From assembly GCA_944388175.1 (NCBI GenBank), contig CALXHR010000001.1, forward strand, positions 248,001 through 312,000: 64,000 nt of DNA, read 5' to 3'. Both the position numbers and the translations under genes were made by a program. The number at the start of each line of letters is the position of its first letter. Positions within the stretch are counted from its first letter, which is position 1. Shown here piece by piece: positions 8,379 through 16,465 of this stretch. The notes under the pieces are model-generated. The model was not told where the DNA came from and searched no databases. It was given only the letters and a program-made list of their open reading frames with translations. The stretch is from an uncultured Gemmiger sp. GTDB lineage: Bacteria > Bacillota > Clostridia > Oscillospirales > Ruminococcaceae.

Positions 8379-10265
8379 TCATGCTTCGTCGGCTTCCAGT
8401 TCTTCCTGCTCCTGGGCAAGGCGCTCCCATTCGTCGAACAGTTCCTGCTGGTGGAAGCGCGTGTCGTCCAGTTCATCGCATTTGTCGCGCAGCAGCAGGT
8501 GGTCGCGCAAGACCTCCGGGTCGTTGATCTCGTTTTCCAGTTCCACGATATGCGCGCCCAGTTCTTCGATCTCGGTCTCCACCGCTTTCAGGCGGGCGCG
8601 CACCTCCGCACGGCGGCGGCGCTGTTCTTTGCCGTAGCCCTGCTTTTTGGGTTCCGCCGGGGCCGCGGCCGGCCCTGGCGCTGCTGTATCGCGGTTTTTC
8701 AAGGCTGCGAAATCTGTATAGAAAGTCGCCTTGCCGTCCTCCAGGTACAAAATCGGGCAGCCCAGCGCCTGCATCAGATACCGGTCATGGGTGACCAGCA
8801 CCAGCGTGCCCGTGTAGGCGGCCAGCGCTTCGGTCAGGCTTTCGCGCATATAGATATCCAGGTGGTTCGTCGGCTCGTCCAGGAACATCAGGTTGGGGCG
8901 TTCCAGGGCCAGTTCGGCAAAGCGCAGGCGGGCCAGTTCCCCGCCGGACAGCTGGGCGCAGTCTTTAAAAACCTCCTCGCCGCGGTAGCCGAAGCGCGCC
9001 AGATGGCTGCGGACTTCCAGCTCGGTAAACCGCGGGTACTGGTTCCAGATCGCGTCGATCACGCGCCCGGCGCGGCGCGCCTGCTGCTGGGTGAATACCC
9101 CCGGCTTGGCCCCGCTGCCCAGGCGCACCATGCCGCCGCTGGGGCGGCGTTTGCCGTCCAGCACCTGCAGCAGCGTAGACTTGCCGGCGCCGTTAGGCCC
9201 GGCAATGACCAGCTTGTCGCCGCGGTGCACCGTGTAGGTCAGTTTGTCGATCAGCGCGCGTTCCCCGATGCGAACGGTCAAATCTTTGAGGATGACCAGT
9301 TCGTCGTAGGGCTCGATGTCATACGCAAAGCGGAAATGCAGGTTCCACGCTTCCGGTTCCGGCGCGTCGACGATCTCCAGCTTTTCCAGCTGTTTGCGGC
9401 GGCTCTGCGCCATTTTGGTGGTGGAAGCGCGCACCAGGTTGCGGTCGATGTAATCCTGCAATTTCGCCGCTTTTTCAACGGCGGCGTCGTGCAGCTTCTG
9501 CTGACGCTCATCGGCGGCCTGGCGCTGCGGCAAATAAGCCGAATAGTTGCCGCGGTAGGTGTGGATGCTTTTGCCGCGCAGTTCCCAGATCTGCGTGCAG
9601 ACCGCGTCCAGAAAATAGCGGTCATGGCTGACGACGAGGACTGCGCCGCGGTAGGTTTTCAGGTAATTTTCCAGCCACTCCATCGTGTCGATGTCCAGGT
9701 GGTTGGTCGGTTCGTCCAAAATCAAAAGGTCGGGGCGTTCCAGCAGCAGGCGTGCCAGGCGCAGACGGGTCTGTTCCCCGCCCGAAAGCACCCCGGCCGG
9801 TTTTTGCCAGGTATCGGCCGGGAAGCCCATGCCGTTGAGCACCTTTTTGATCTGGGTGTCCATCTGGTAGGCGTCCATGGCGTCGATGACGGCATGGCAG
9901 TGGTCGATTGCCTGCTGCAACGCGGCGTCCTGCGGCGCGGCGGCCAGCTGCTTTTGCAGCGTTTCCAGCTGCTGCATCGCCTGCAATGCCGGTGCAAACG
10001 CCAGGCGCATCGTGCCATACACGTCCAGCGCCGGGTCCAGCTGCGCGTTCTGTTCAAGGTACCCGCAGGTCACGCCGCTGCCAAAGGCAGCTTCCCCCTC
10101 ATCGGGCTGGCGCTCGCCGTACAGGATGCGCAAAAGGGTCGTCTTGCCGGTGCCGTTGGCACCGATGATGCCGATACGGTCGCCGCGCTCTACGCTGGCG
10201 TTGACATCCTTTAAAATTTCCTGTTCGCCAAAGCTTTTTCCCAGTTGTTTCAGTTCCAGCAGCAT
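8379..10265 (-). CDS. ABC-F family ATP-binding protein (628 aa)
   Basis: Two ABC cassettes lie in tandem with no membrane domain. The first has Walker A GANGTGKTTLL at about residues 34-44, signature LSGGEQTRL and Walker B LLILDEPTNHLD. The second has GPNGAGKSTLL, LSGGELARL and LMFLDEPTNHLD. Between them is the ABC-F linker rich in basic and acidic residues (residues about 245-300), and the C-terminal 80 residues form a charged coiled coil. ABC-F proteins act on the ribosome. This layout resembles YdiF/YfmM-type housekeeping members more than the antibiotic resistance ones, but that cannot be settled by eye. It lies 82 nt downstream of the nucleotidase gene, so co-transcription is likely. Confidence 0.9.
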   Translation of the reverse strand: MLLELKQLGKSFGEQEILKDVNASVERGDRIGIIGANGTGKTTLLRILYGERQPDEGEAAFGSGVTCGYLEQNAQLDPALDVYGTMRLAFAPALQAMQQLETLQKQLAAAPQDAALQQAIDHCHAVIDAMDAYQMDTQIKKVLNGMGFPADTWQKPAGVLSGGEQTRLRLARLLLERPDLLILDEPTNHLDIDTMEWLENYLKTYRGAVLVVSHDRYFLDAVCTQIWELRGKSIHTYRGNYSAYLPQRQAADERQQKLHDAAVEKAAKLQDYIDRNLVRASTTKMAQSRRKQLEKLEIVDAPEPEAWNLHFRFAYDIEPYDELVILKDLTVRIGERALIDKLTYTVHRGDKLVIAGPNGAGKSTLLQVLDGKRRPSGGMVRLGSGAKPGVFTQQQARRAGRVIDAIWNQYPRFTELEVRSHLARFGYRGEEVFKDCAQLSGGELARLRFAELALERPNLMFLDEPTNHLDIYMRESLTEALAAYTGTLVLVTHDRYLMQALGCPILYLEDGKATFYTDFAALKNRDTAAPGPAAAPAEPKKQGYGKEQRRRRAEVRARLKAVETEIEELGAHIVELENEINDPEVLRDHLLLRDKCDELDDTRFHQQELFDEWERLAQEQEELEADEA

Positions 10266-10347
10266 AGTGGTCTTTCTCTATGTCCCCTCTTTTGTCATGG
10301 TACCGCCGCAGACGCGGCAAAGCCCCGGCCCGCGGGCTGCGCGGGCG

Positions 10348-11097
10348 TCAGGCTTCGTTGCTGTGGCGGCGGTTGCGCACACCGAGGTTTTCCAGTTCCT
10401 CGGGTTCCATCACGATCCGGTACAGTTCCTCGTAAGTGTGGATTTCGTAGGTAGGCTCAACGCCGCTGTGGTTTTCCTCGTTTTTAAAGTTGACCCAGCA
10501 GGTGTCCAGCCCGGCGTTCTGCCCGCCCTTGATATCGGCCAGCAGGTCGTCGCCGACCATGAGCACGCGGCTGCGGTTGGTGATGCCCAAATCTTTGAGC
10601 ACATGCTCAAACAGGCGGGCCGACGGCTTGGCACAGCCGACTTTTTCGGAAATATAAACGCCGTCCATATACCGGCCGATGCCGGAATCCTGAATGCGCG
10701 GCTGCTGCACCGCCGTGGCGCCGTTGGAAACCGTGGCCAGCGTGGCCACTTCGCCCAGTTCTTCCAGCGCGTTGAGCGCGCCGGGGATCAAGTCAGCATG
10801 GGTGGAGAGCAGTTCCTCATAGCGGTCGTTCATGGCCGGGCCCTGGCCGTTATCGGGCAGGCCCAGCGCCTGCAGGTACCGCGTAAACCGCGTCTGGAAC
10901 AGCTTTGCCTTGTTTAGTTTGCCTTTGGCCAGGGCATCCCACAACTCGCGGTTGAGCTTGTGGTAGGCTTCATACGCCTGGGCGTCATGCGGCAGGTCAT
11001 ATTCCTGCAGCATCGCCGTCAGGGCCTGCCGTTCCGCCGCGTCAAAGTCCAGCAGCGTGTTGTCGACATCCAGTAATAAACATGTGTAAATTGCCAT
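10348..11097 (-). CDS. YjjG-type HAD nucleotidase (249 aa)
   Basis: Motif I is LLLDVDNTLLDFD at residues 7-19. Motif II is TVSNGA, the lysine is in EKVGCAKPSARLF, and motif IV is VLMVGDDLLADIKGG. The DxDNTLxDFD form and the cap domain length fit the YjjG/YfnB group of noncanonical pyrimidine nucleotidases, cytosolic house-cleaning enzymes. A clear GGAG lies ahead of the ATG at 11097. A perfect 26-bp palindrome sits in its 5' leader (11118-11143). Exact substrate is not evident. Confidence 0.85.
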   Translation of the reverse strand: MAIYTCLLLDVDNTLLDFDAAERQALTAMLQEYDLPHDAQAYEAYHKLNRELWDALAKGKLNKAKLFQTRFTRYLQALGLPDNGQGPAMNDRYEELLSTHADLIPGALNALEELGEVATLATVSNGATAVQQPRIQDSGIGRYMDGVYISEKVGCAKPSARLFEHVLKDLGITNRSRVLMVGDDLLADIKGGQNAGLDTCWVNFKNEENHSGVEPTYEIHTYEELYRIVMEPEELENLGVRNRRHSNEA

Positions 11098-11117
11098 AAA
11101 TGATAACTCCTGTTTGT

Positions 11118-11143
11118 GCAGCGGCCTGCGCGCAGGCCGCTGC
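11118..11143. repeat. Perfect 26-bp palindrome between the SGNH and YjjG-like genes
   Basis: The left arm GCAGCGGCCTGCG and right arm CGCAGGCCGCTGC are exact reverse complements with no spacer. As RNA it would fold into a very stable GC-rich hairpin. Neither strand carries a U-run after it, so it is not a standard intrinsic terminator. Confidence 0.85.
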
Positions 11144-11177
11144 GGTGCACGATGCGGAAAGCGACGGACCTTCTTCT

Positions 11178-12896
11178 TTACCCCTGCCCGCTGTTTGAAT
11201 TTGCGTTCGCGTCCTGCGCGGGCGTAGGTGAGGGCGAGGGGGAGGGAGCGGAAGAAGGCGAAGGCGTCGGCGCGGGGTTGACCGTCAGCATAAACACTGC
11301 CTCGGCGCCATTGTTGCGCGCACGCAGCGTATATGTGCCGGGTTCATTGGCCGTAAACGTCACCTGGTCGCCCGTCGCCGTCCAGGAGGTCTGGTCGCAG
11401 GCCCAGGTCACATCGCCCTCTTTGTTCTGCACGGTAGCGTTCAGCTGCGTGCTGCCGCCGACGGTGATGGTGCCGGTGCCGCTGACGCTGATGGAAGTGA
11501 GCGGTTTGGGTTCTTCCTGCACGGTCACGGTGATCTGCGCCGTGGAGAATCCACCGTTGACCTCGATGCCGGCACGGATCACATAGCTGCCGGCTTTGTC
11601 CGGCGTAAAGGTAAAGCTGCCGCCGTTCATCTGCAGGTCGTCGTTGACAGCCCACTGCACGTTGCTGTTGTCGTACGCTTTGCCGCCCAGCGTCACCGTG
11701 ACGTTAATGGGCAGCGACTCCCCAACTTTGATGGTGGAGTCCCCGCGGTCAAGTTTTACCTCGACGCGGGCATCGTTGAACATGGCCGTGACCGAGATAT
11801 CCTTGCTCAAGTTGTCATATCGCGTGGCGTCGGTGACGCCGTCACTCCATTTATAGAACGTATATCCTTCCGCCGGGACGGCCGTCACGCTGACGTTATC
11901 CCCCGACGCGCCCTGAATTTCCAGGCTGGTGACGCCGGATTTTCCGTTGCCGGTCAGGGTGCCCTTGCTGGCATCCTCGACCCGGTAGCTTGCCGTAAGC
12001 TGCGTCGGCGTCGCGGTGGGCGTCGGCGTAGCCGTGCTGCCGCTGGGCTGCGCCGCACGCTTGGGGATGTCGTTGGTATCGGGGCGGGTGTCATCGGTCT
12101 GGAACGCGTGGGATTTCACGTATTCCAAAAAGGCGTTGGCGCCCGCGGCGTTCCAGCTGCCGGTGGAAGCGTCCACATAGCTGGCTTCGGCATAGCCTTT
12201 TTCGTTTTTCAGGATCGCGGAACTGTTGAGGTACTTATACCCCATCTCCTCGCAGGCGGCGGCGATGGACTGGTTGAACTGGTCAATGTTGGTCTGGATC
12301 TGGGCCGCGTTCTCACTTTCCTGGGTGACGGGCGGGATGGCGCAGGCGATCACATCGCAGTAGCTATACGCGCTCTTGATGTTCTGCAGCGCCTGCTTGT
12401 AGTCCGCCATAAAGGCGTCCGGCGAGACCGAGCCGTCCACGTCGTTGCTGCCGATGAGCACATATACGCGGCGCGCCTTCATTTTGGCAATGGCCTGCGG
12501 GATCGTGTAGGTGTTGGCGTCGTCCGCGAAAGCCACAAAACTTTCCTGCAAAACGCGGGAAACCTGCAGCCCCTCTTTGCCGGCGAACTGATCCAGCGTG
12601 ATGCGGCCGTCCTTTTGCAGCGCCACGGCGTGCTGGTCCCCCACAAACACGCTCTGCGTAAGGTAAGCGTCATCCGCCGAAGCATCCCCCAGGATCGCGC
12701 TGAGGTTGGTATCCAGCGGGTAGCGGTTCGGGTCGTACGCATCGCGCCGCTTGTCAAACAGGCCCAGCTTGGACGGAATCACCCACGCCCCCAAAACGCT
12801 GAGCACAACAGCCAGGATGCAAAGCGCCAACACGATGCAGGCTTTGCGTTGCATGGGGCTGAGGCCGGGGTTGGAACGGGAGTTATGACGGCTCAT
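11178..12896 (-). CDS. Membrane-anchored SGNH/GDSL-like protein with Ig-like domains, probably catalytically inactive (572 aa)
   Basis: One transmembrane helix at residues about 18-40 anchors the protein with its bulk outside. Residues about 75-265 follow the SGNH hydrolase layout, with block III IGSNDV at 148-153. Block I reads VFVGDQ (83-88), with Gln where the catalytic Ser of GDS is expected. Block V reads STGSWNAAG (244-252), without the usual Asp-x-x-His. Then come a TPTPTATPT linker, a divergent InlB-type repeat (EGYTFYKWSDG) and two Ig-like stretches (about 375-460 and 465-540). A Pro/Ser tail closes the protein, with no LPXTG motif. ATG at 12896 follows AGGAGG. Possible roles are wall glycan binding or scaffolding; this is inference. 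Confidence 0.7.
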   Translation of the reverse strand: MSRHNSRSNPGLSPMQRKACIVLALCILAVVLSVLGAWVIPSKLGLFDKRRDAYDPNRYPLDTNLSAILGDASADDAYLTQSVFVGDQHAVALQKDGRITLDQFAGKEGLQVSRVLQESFVAFADDANTYTIPQAIAKMKARRVYVLIGSNDVDGSVSPDAFMADYKQALQNIKSAYSYCDVIACAIPPVTQESENAAQIQTNIDQFNQSIAAACEEMGYKYLNSSAILKNEKGYAEASYVDASTGSWNAAGANAFLEYVKSHAFQTDDTRPDTNDIPKRAAQPSGSTATPTPTATPTQLTASYRVEDASKGTLTGNGKSGVTSLEIQGASGDNVSVTAVPAEGYTFYKWSDGVTDATRYDNLSKDISVTAMFNDARVEVKLDRGDSTIKVGESLPINVTVTLGGKAYDNSNVQWAVNDDLQMNGGSFTFTPDKAGSYVIRAGIEVNGGFSTAQITVTVQEEPKPLTSISVSGTGTITVGGSTQLNATVQNKEGDVTWACDQTSWTATGDQVTFTANEPGTYTLRARNNGAEAVFMLTVNPAPTPSPSSAPSPSPSPTPAQDANANSNSGQG

Positions 12897-12971
12897 CGGT
12901 AACGGTGACCTCCTTAGGTAACGGCGGGCACGGCGCTGCCGTCCGCCAGGTAGAAACAGTTAAACAGGATT

Positions 12972-12980
12972 ATTATACCA
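12972..12980 (-). promoter_or_regulatory. Extended -10 promoter for the SGNH-like gene
   Basis: The minus strand reads TGGTATAAT, a TGn extended -10 with a perfect hexamer (12972-12977). No good -35 is present, which extended -10 promoters tolerate. It gives a leader of about 65 nt before the ATG at 12896. Confidence 0.6.
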
Positions 12981-13139
12981 TGAAATCCCGGTTTTGGATA
13001 TCCCTTTCAAAAAATGTCAGGGGTTACAAAAGCATTACAGGCATCTGCCAAAAACCAGCGGGCAGAAAAAACGGCGCAACCACAAGCAAAGCGCCCCGGC
13101 ACAGAGGGGCGCAGAAAAGCCGTACCGCCCCAAACGCCA
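12981..13139. other. Non-coding stretch between the SGNH-like gene and the ABC importer
   Basis: The 349-nt gap 12897-13245 holds the SGNH promoter, a GC-rich stem-loop at 13091-13112 (GCGCCCC/GGGGCGC) and the terminator at 13140-13172. The open frames crossing it have no ribosome binding site and no recognisable protein. The 13091-13112 hairpin is followed on the minus strand by only three T residues, so it may be a second weak terminator for the importer operon. Confidence 0.5.
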
Positions 13140-13172
13140 CAAAAACAGTGCCTCTGGCAAAATGCCAGAGGC
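13140..13172 (-). terminator. Terminator of the ABC importer operon
   Basis: The 10-bp stem GCCTCTGGCA/TGCCAGAGGC (13150-13172) has a 3-nt loop. On the minus strand it is followed by ACTG and TTTTT. On the plus strand a looser T-rich run also follows, so it may work both ways. Confidence 0.7.
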
Positions 13173-13245
13173 TTAGGTTTTTTCTATCGTACCGCGAACG
13201 GTTTATTGCACGCATTCTGCTGTGCCGGGCGGCCCCGGCGCACGG

Positions 13246-14040
13246 TCACGACAGCAACATGCGGTCGTTGGCAAAATCGCCGTCGCTGACCTGTTCAAAC
13301 CGCTGCAAAAGGTCGCTGACCTGCAGGTTGGCTTTTTCCTCCCCGCGCACGTCGTAGATGATGCGCCCCTCATACATCATAATCAGCCGGTTGCCGTAGC
13401 GGATGGCGTCTTTCATGTTGTGGGTGATCATCAGCGTCGTCAGGTGGTTTTCGTGCACAATCTTGTCGGACAAGGCCAGCACTTTGGCCGCCGTCTTGGG
13501 GTCCAGCGCGGCCGTATGTTCGTCCAGCAGCAGCAGGCGCGGCTTTTTCAGCGTCGCCATCAGCAGCGTGACGGCCTGGCGCTGCCCGCCCGAGAGCAGG
13601 CCCACCTTGCTGGTCATGCGGTCCTCAAGACCCAGTTCCAGCGTTTTGAGCAGTTCGTGGTATTCCTCATGCTCTTTTTTGGTGATGCCGGTGCGCAGCG
13701 TGCGCGCCATGCCGCGGCGCGACGCCAGCGCGAGGTTCTCGTCAATGCCCATGGTAGCGGCGGTGCCCATCATCGGGTCCTGGAACACGCGGCCGATGTA
13801 TTTGGCGCGCTTATGTTCCGACAGACGGGTCACGTCCTGCCCGTCGATGAGAATCTTGCCCATATCGATGGGCCACACGCCGGCCACCGCGTTGAGCATG
13901 GTGGATTTACCGGCGCCGTTGCCGCCGATGACCGTCACAAAATCGCCGTCCTGCAGCGTGAGATCCAGACCGTTGAGGGCCACTTTTTCATTGACGGTGC
14001 CGGCATTGAACGTCTTGTAAACATTTTTGATCTCAAGCAT
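13246..14040 (-). CDS. ABC importer ATP-binding protein, TrpZ/COG1101 type (264 aa)
   Basis: Walker A is GGNGAGKSTML, the signature is LLSGGQRQAV and Walker B is RLLLLDEHTAALD. The DEHTAALDPK variant, with His after DE, is characteristic of the ATPase paired with TrpX-type binding proteins. It energises uptake through the permease encoded just upstream, with which it overlaps by 8 nt. MLEIKNVYKTFN at the ATG at 14040 is a normal family start. The substrate is not proven: relatives are annotated for tryptophan or other aromatic compounds. Confidence 0.88.
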   Translation of the reverse strand: MLEIKNVYKTFNAGTVNEKVALNGLDLTLQDGDFVTVIGGNGAGKSTMLNAVAGVWPIDMGKILIDGQDVTRLSEHKRAKYIGRVFQDPMMGTAATMGIDENLALASRRGMARTLRTGITKKEHEEYHELLKTLELGLEDRMTSKVGLLSGGQRQAVTLLMATLKKPRLLLLDEHTAALDPKTAAKVLALSDKIVHENHLTTLMITHNMKDAIRYGNRLIMMYEGRIIYDVRGEEKANLQVSDLLQRFEQVSDGDFANDRMLLS

Positions 14041-14971
14041 TCTTTTCGCCCCCCTTTGCAGCGACCGTAGGTTTGGTAAAGCGGCGTTTCCAGTACGGTA
14101 CCGCCAGGAAGATGGCCACCACGACGGCGCTGAACGCTTTGAGCAGGTCGGTGTCGACCTTGCACCAGATGACGACCTGGTACACCAGATAGTAGACGAT
14201 GCTGCCCACCGCTACCGACAGCAGTTTAAGCGCAAAGTTGTGGAACACACGGCTGAGCAGCGCTTCGCCAATGATGACGGCCGCCAGGCCGATGACGATG
14301 GAACCGCGGCCCATATTGATATCGGCAAATCCCTGGTACTGCGCCAGCAGCGCGCCGGACAGCGCCACCAGCCCGTTGGACACCATAAGCCCGATGACTT
14401 TGTTGAGGTTGGTGTTGATGCCCTGTGCGCGCGCCATGTTGGCGTTGCAGCCGGTGGCGCGGATGCCGCAGCCGAGCTCGGTGCCAAAGAACCAGTACAA
14501 AAGGGCGATAAGCACCGCAATGACGATGGCCACCACAAAGATCGTGTTCTGGTAGAACGGCACGTCCTTGATATAGCGCAGCGAGACGAGCAGGTCGTAT
14601 TTGTCGACGTTGATGGCCTGGTTGGCCTTGCCCATGATCTTGAGGTTGACGCTCCACAGCGCAAGCTGGGTCAGGATACCGGCCAGGATTGGCTGGATGC
14701 CCATAAACGTATGGAAAATACCGGTGACAAACCCTGCCAGCAAACCCGCGCAGGTGGCCGCCAAAATCGACGCCCAAACGTTCCAGCCTGCCAGCATGCA
14801 GACCACGCATACCGCGCCGCCGGTGCACAGCGTGCCGTCGACGGTCAGGTCCGCGATATCCAGCACGCGGTAGGTGATGTAAACGCCGATGGCCATGATC
14901 GCCCAGATCAGGCCCTGTGCCACTGCCCCGGGCAGCGCGTTGACCAATGCCATGATATCCAAAAGAAACAT
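14033..14971 (-). CDS. ABC importer permease, TrpY/COG4120 type (about 312 aa)
   Basis: The protein is very hydrophobic with about eight or nine membrane segments and contains GVYITYRVLDIADLTVDG and GLMVSNGLVALSGALLAQYQGFADINMGRGSIV in pieces, typical of this permease family. The start is uncertain. ATG at 14971 has GGAGGA directly abutting it, which is too close. A TTG four codons in, or the ATG at 14953 (MALVNALPG), may be used, and family members usually start near the last of these. It lies downstream of the binding-protein gene, beyond a terminator hairpin at 15053-15093. Confidence 0.82.
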   Translation of the reverse strand: MFLLDIMALVNALPGAVAQGLIWAIMAIGVYITYRVLDIADLTVDGTLCTGGAVCVVCMLAGWNVWASILAATCAGLLAGFVTGIFHTFMGIQPILAGILTQLALWSVNLKIMGKANQAINVDKYDLLVSLRYIKDVPFYQNTIFVVAIVIAVLIALLYWFFGTELGCGIRATGCNANMARAQGINTNLNKVIGLMVSNGLVALSGALLAQYQGFADINMGRGSIVIGLAAVIIGEALLSRVFHNFALKLLSVAVGSIVYYLVYQVVIWCKVDTDLLKAFSAVVVAIFLAVPYWKRRFTKPTVAAKGGEKNA

Positions 14972-15052
14972 TCCTCCCTGTTTGGGCGGGGCACCCCGCC
15001 CCGGCCGCCGCATCGACGCCCGAAAAATTGTTACAGACTTTTATAGTATAGC

Positions 15053-15093
15053 AAAAAAACAGGAAAAAGGGAAGCTGTTTTTCCCTTTTCCCT
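15053..15093 (-). terminator. Terminator between binding protein and permease genes
   Basis: The minus strand reads AGGGAAAAGGGAA, a 7-nt loop, TTCCCTTTTTCCT and soon after TTTTTTT (15053-15059). It lies inside the importer operon, so it should lower permease and ATPase expression relative to the binding protein. TATACT follows at 15045-15050 but without a convincing -35. Confidence 0.7.
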
Positions 15094-15153
15094 GCTGTAT
15101 GGGGCCGTCAGGCTGTACTGTGCTTGCGCCAAAAGCGCAAAGCGCGGTAAAAA

Positions 15154-16239
15154 TCAGGCCGCTGTCTCGATGGCGACGTAATCCTCGGGCACGGTGACGC
15201 CCAGTTCCTCGCAGTTGGCGGGGTTGTACATCTTGGTAAAGTTGGGCGCATACTCAATGGGCATGGTGGAAATGTCCGCCTCGCCGGAGAGGACTTTGAC
15301 CGCCATTTCGCCGGTGGCATAGCCGAGATCGTAGTAGCTGATGGACAGCGTTGCCACGCCGCAGCCGGAGCAGATGCCCTGCTCGCCCGCGATGATGGGC
15401 ACGCCGGCCGGCAGGCAGATGTTCTGGATGATCTCGGTGTTGGAAGCGGCCGTATTGTCGGTGGGGACATAGATAACATCGCACGCCGTCGAAGCGCTGG
15501 TGGCGACAGTGGACAGATCGTTGGAATCGCTGAAGGAGTAATCCTCACAGGTGTAGCCCATCTCGGTCAGGAAATTGGCGACCTGCTCGACCTGGTAGGC
15601 GCTGTTGGGCTCGGCGCTGCAGTACAGCATGCCGACGTTGGGGTACTCTTCCACCGGGAAAAGGTCCGCCAGCATCTGGGCCTGCTGATCGAGCGGGGCC
15701 AGGTCGCTGGTGCCGGAAACGTTGCCGCCCACGGTGCCGTCAAACCCCTCAATGCCCAGGGCCACGCCGTACTCGGTGACCGAGGTACCCAGGATGGGGA
15801 TATCGGCCGTGCCGGCCTGCGCCGCCTGCAGGGCGCTGGTACCGTTGGCCATGATCAGATCATACCCGCTGGAGACAAACCCGTTGACGATGGTGTTGCA
15901 GGTGTTGGAATCACCCTGCGCGTTCTGTTCGTCAAACGTGACGCCGTCCTCGCCAAAGGCTTCGACCAGCGCGTCCTTGAAGCCCTGCGTGGCAGAATCC
16001 AGCGCTTCGTGGGGCATCTGCTGGCAGATGCCTACCGTATACGCCGCACCGTCTGCAGCGGTTGCTTCTTCCCCTGCCGCTTCTTCCGTTGCCGCTTCGC
16101 TCGAAGTTTCTGCCGCGCTGTCCGCCGCGCTGTCCGCCGCGCTGTCCGCCGCACTCTCGCCGGTCGTGGCCGTGCCGCCGCAGGCCGTAAGGCCCAGCAC
16201 CATGGCGGCCGCCAGCAGGAACGATAACGCTTTTTTCAT
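15154..16239 (-). CDS. Substrate-binding lipoprotein of a TrpX-type ABC importer (361 aa)
   Basis: A lipoprotein signal peptide ends in the lipobox LTAC with Cys at residue 20. It is followed by an acidic, low-complexity linker (residues about 25-62) made of SAAD and EEA units that tethers the binding domain to the membrane. The mature part (VGICQQMPHEALD, then NGTSALQAAQ, PILGTSVTEYGVAL and YVPTDNTAASNTE) is typical of the ABC_sub_bind family (COG2984, TrpX-like). Transport of an aromatic amino acid or related compound is likely but not shown. AGGAGG-like GGAGGAAGAACA precedes the ATG. No T-box or other leader element was recognised upstream. Confidence 0.88.
   Translation of the reverse strand: MKKALSFLLAAAMVLGLTACGGTATTGESAADSAADSAADSAAETSSEAATEEAAGEEATAADGAAYTVGICQQMPHEALDSATQGFKDALVEAFGEDGVTFDEQNAQGDSNTCNTIVNGFVSSGYDLIMANGTSALQAAQAGTADIPILGTSVTEYGVALGIEGFDGTVGGNVSGTSDLAPLDQQAQMLADLFPVEEYPNVGMLYCSAEPNSAYQVEQVANFLTEMGYTCEDYSFSDSNDLSTVATSASTACDVIYVPTDNTAASNTEIIQNICLPAGVPIIAGEQGICSGCGVATLSISYYDLGYATGEMAVKVLSGEADISTMPIEYAPNFTKMYNPANCEELGVTVPEDYVAIETAA
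16118..16153. repeat. 12-bp tandem repeat in the lipoprotein linker
   Basis: Three head-to-tail copies of CTGTCCGCCGCG (last base of copy three is A) encode the SAAD units of the lipoprotein tether. Copy number could vary by slippage without changing the frame. Confidence 0.8.
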
Positions 16240-16332
16240 TGTTCTTCCTCCAAACCTGACCGGTTTCGCCCCCTGCGGCAGCTTATTTGCGCTCCGCAGC
16301 GTCTTTTGCGCTTTGCCGGTTTAATGTCAAAA

Positions 16333-16362
16333 AGTATAGCACACTTTACCGCACTAAAGCAA
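16333..16362 (-). promoter_or_regulatory. Promoter of the ABC importer operon
   Basis: The minus strand has TTGCTT (16357-16362), an 18-nt spacer and TATACT (16333-16338). This gives a leader of roughly 90 nt before the lipoprotein ATG at 16239. Confidence 0.55.
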
Positions 16363-16424
16363 TAAACAGCACGCACAATTTTAGGTACTTTTTTTGTTTT
16401 TTCATTATGCAAAATGCACAACAC

Positions 16425-16450
16425 AAAACCGCAGGGCGGCGGCCCTGCGG
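16425..16450 (-). terminator. Terminator after the EIIA gene
   Basis: CCGCAGGGC pairs with GCCCTGCGG (16429-16450) and the minus strand continues TTTTGTGTT. It closes the lspA-rluD-cof-EIIA transcript. Confidence 0.65.
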
Positions 16451-16465
16451 CTGTAGCATAGAGGT

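Noticed and set aside
8154..10214. A 686-codon plus-strand frame opposite the ABC-F gene
   Set aside because: It lies antisense to a gene with two intact ABC cassettes and shows no domain of its own.
11178..11300. Sortase signal at the C-terminus of the SGNH-like protein
   Set aside because: The tail is Pro/Ser/Asn-rich with no LPXTG-like motif and no terminal hydrophobic segment; anchoring is by the N-terminal helix.
16240..16332. T-box or tryptophan-responsive leader of the TrpX-like importer
   Set aside because: No specifier or T-box bulge sequence and no terminator/antiterminator pair could be recognised in the leader.
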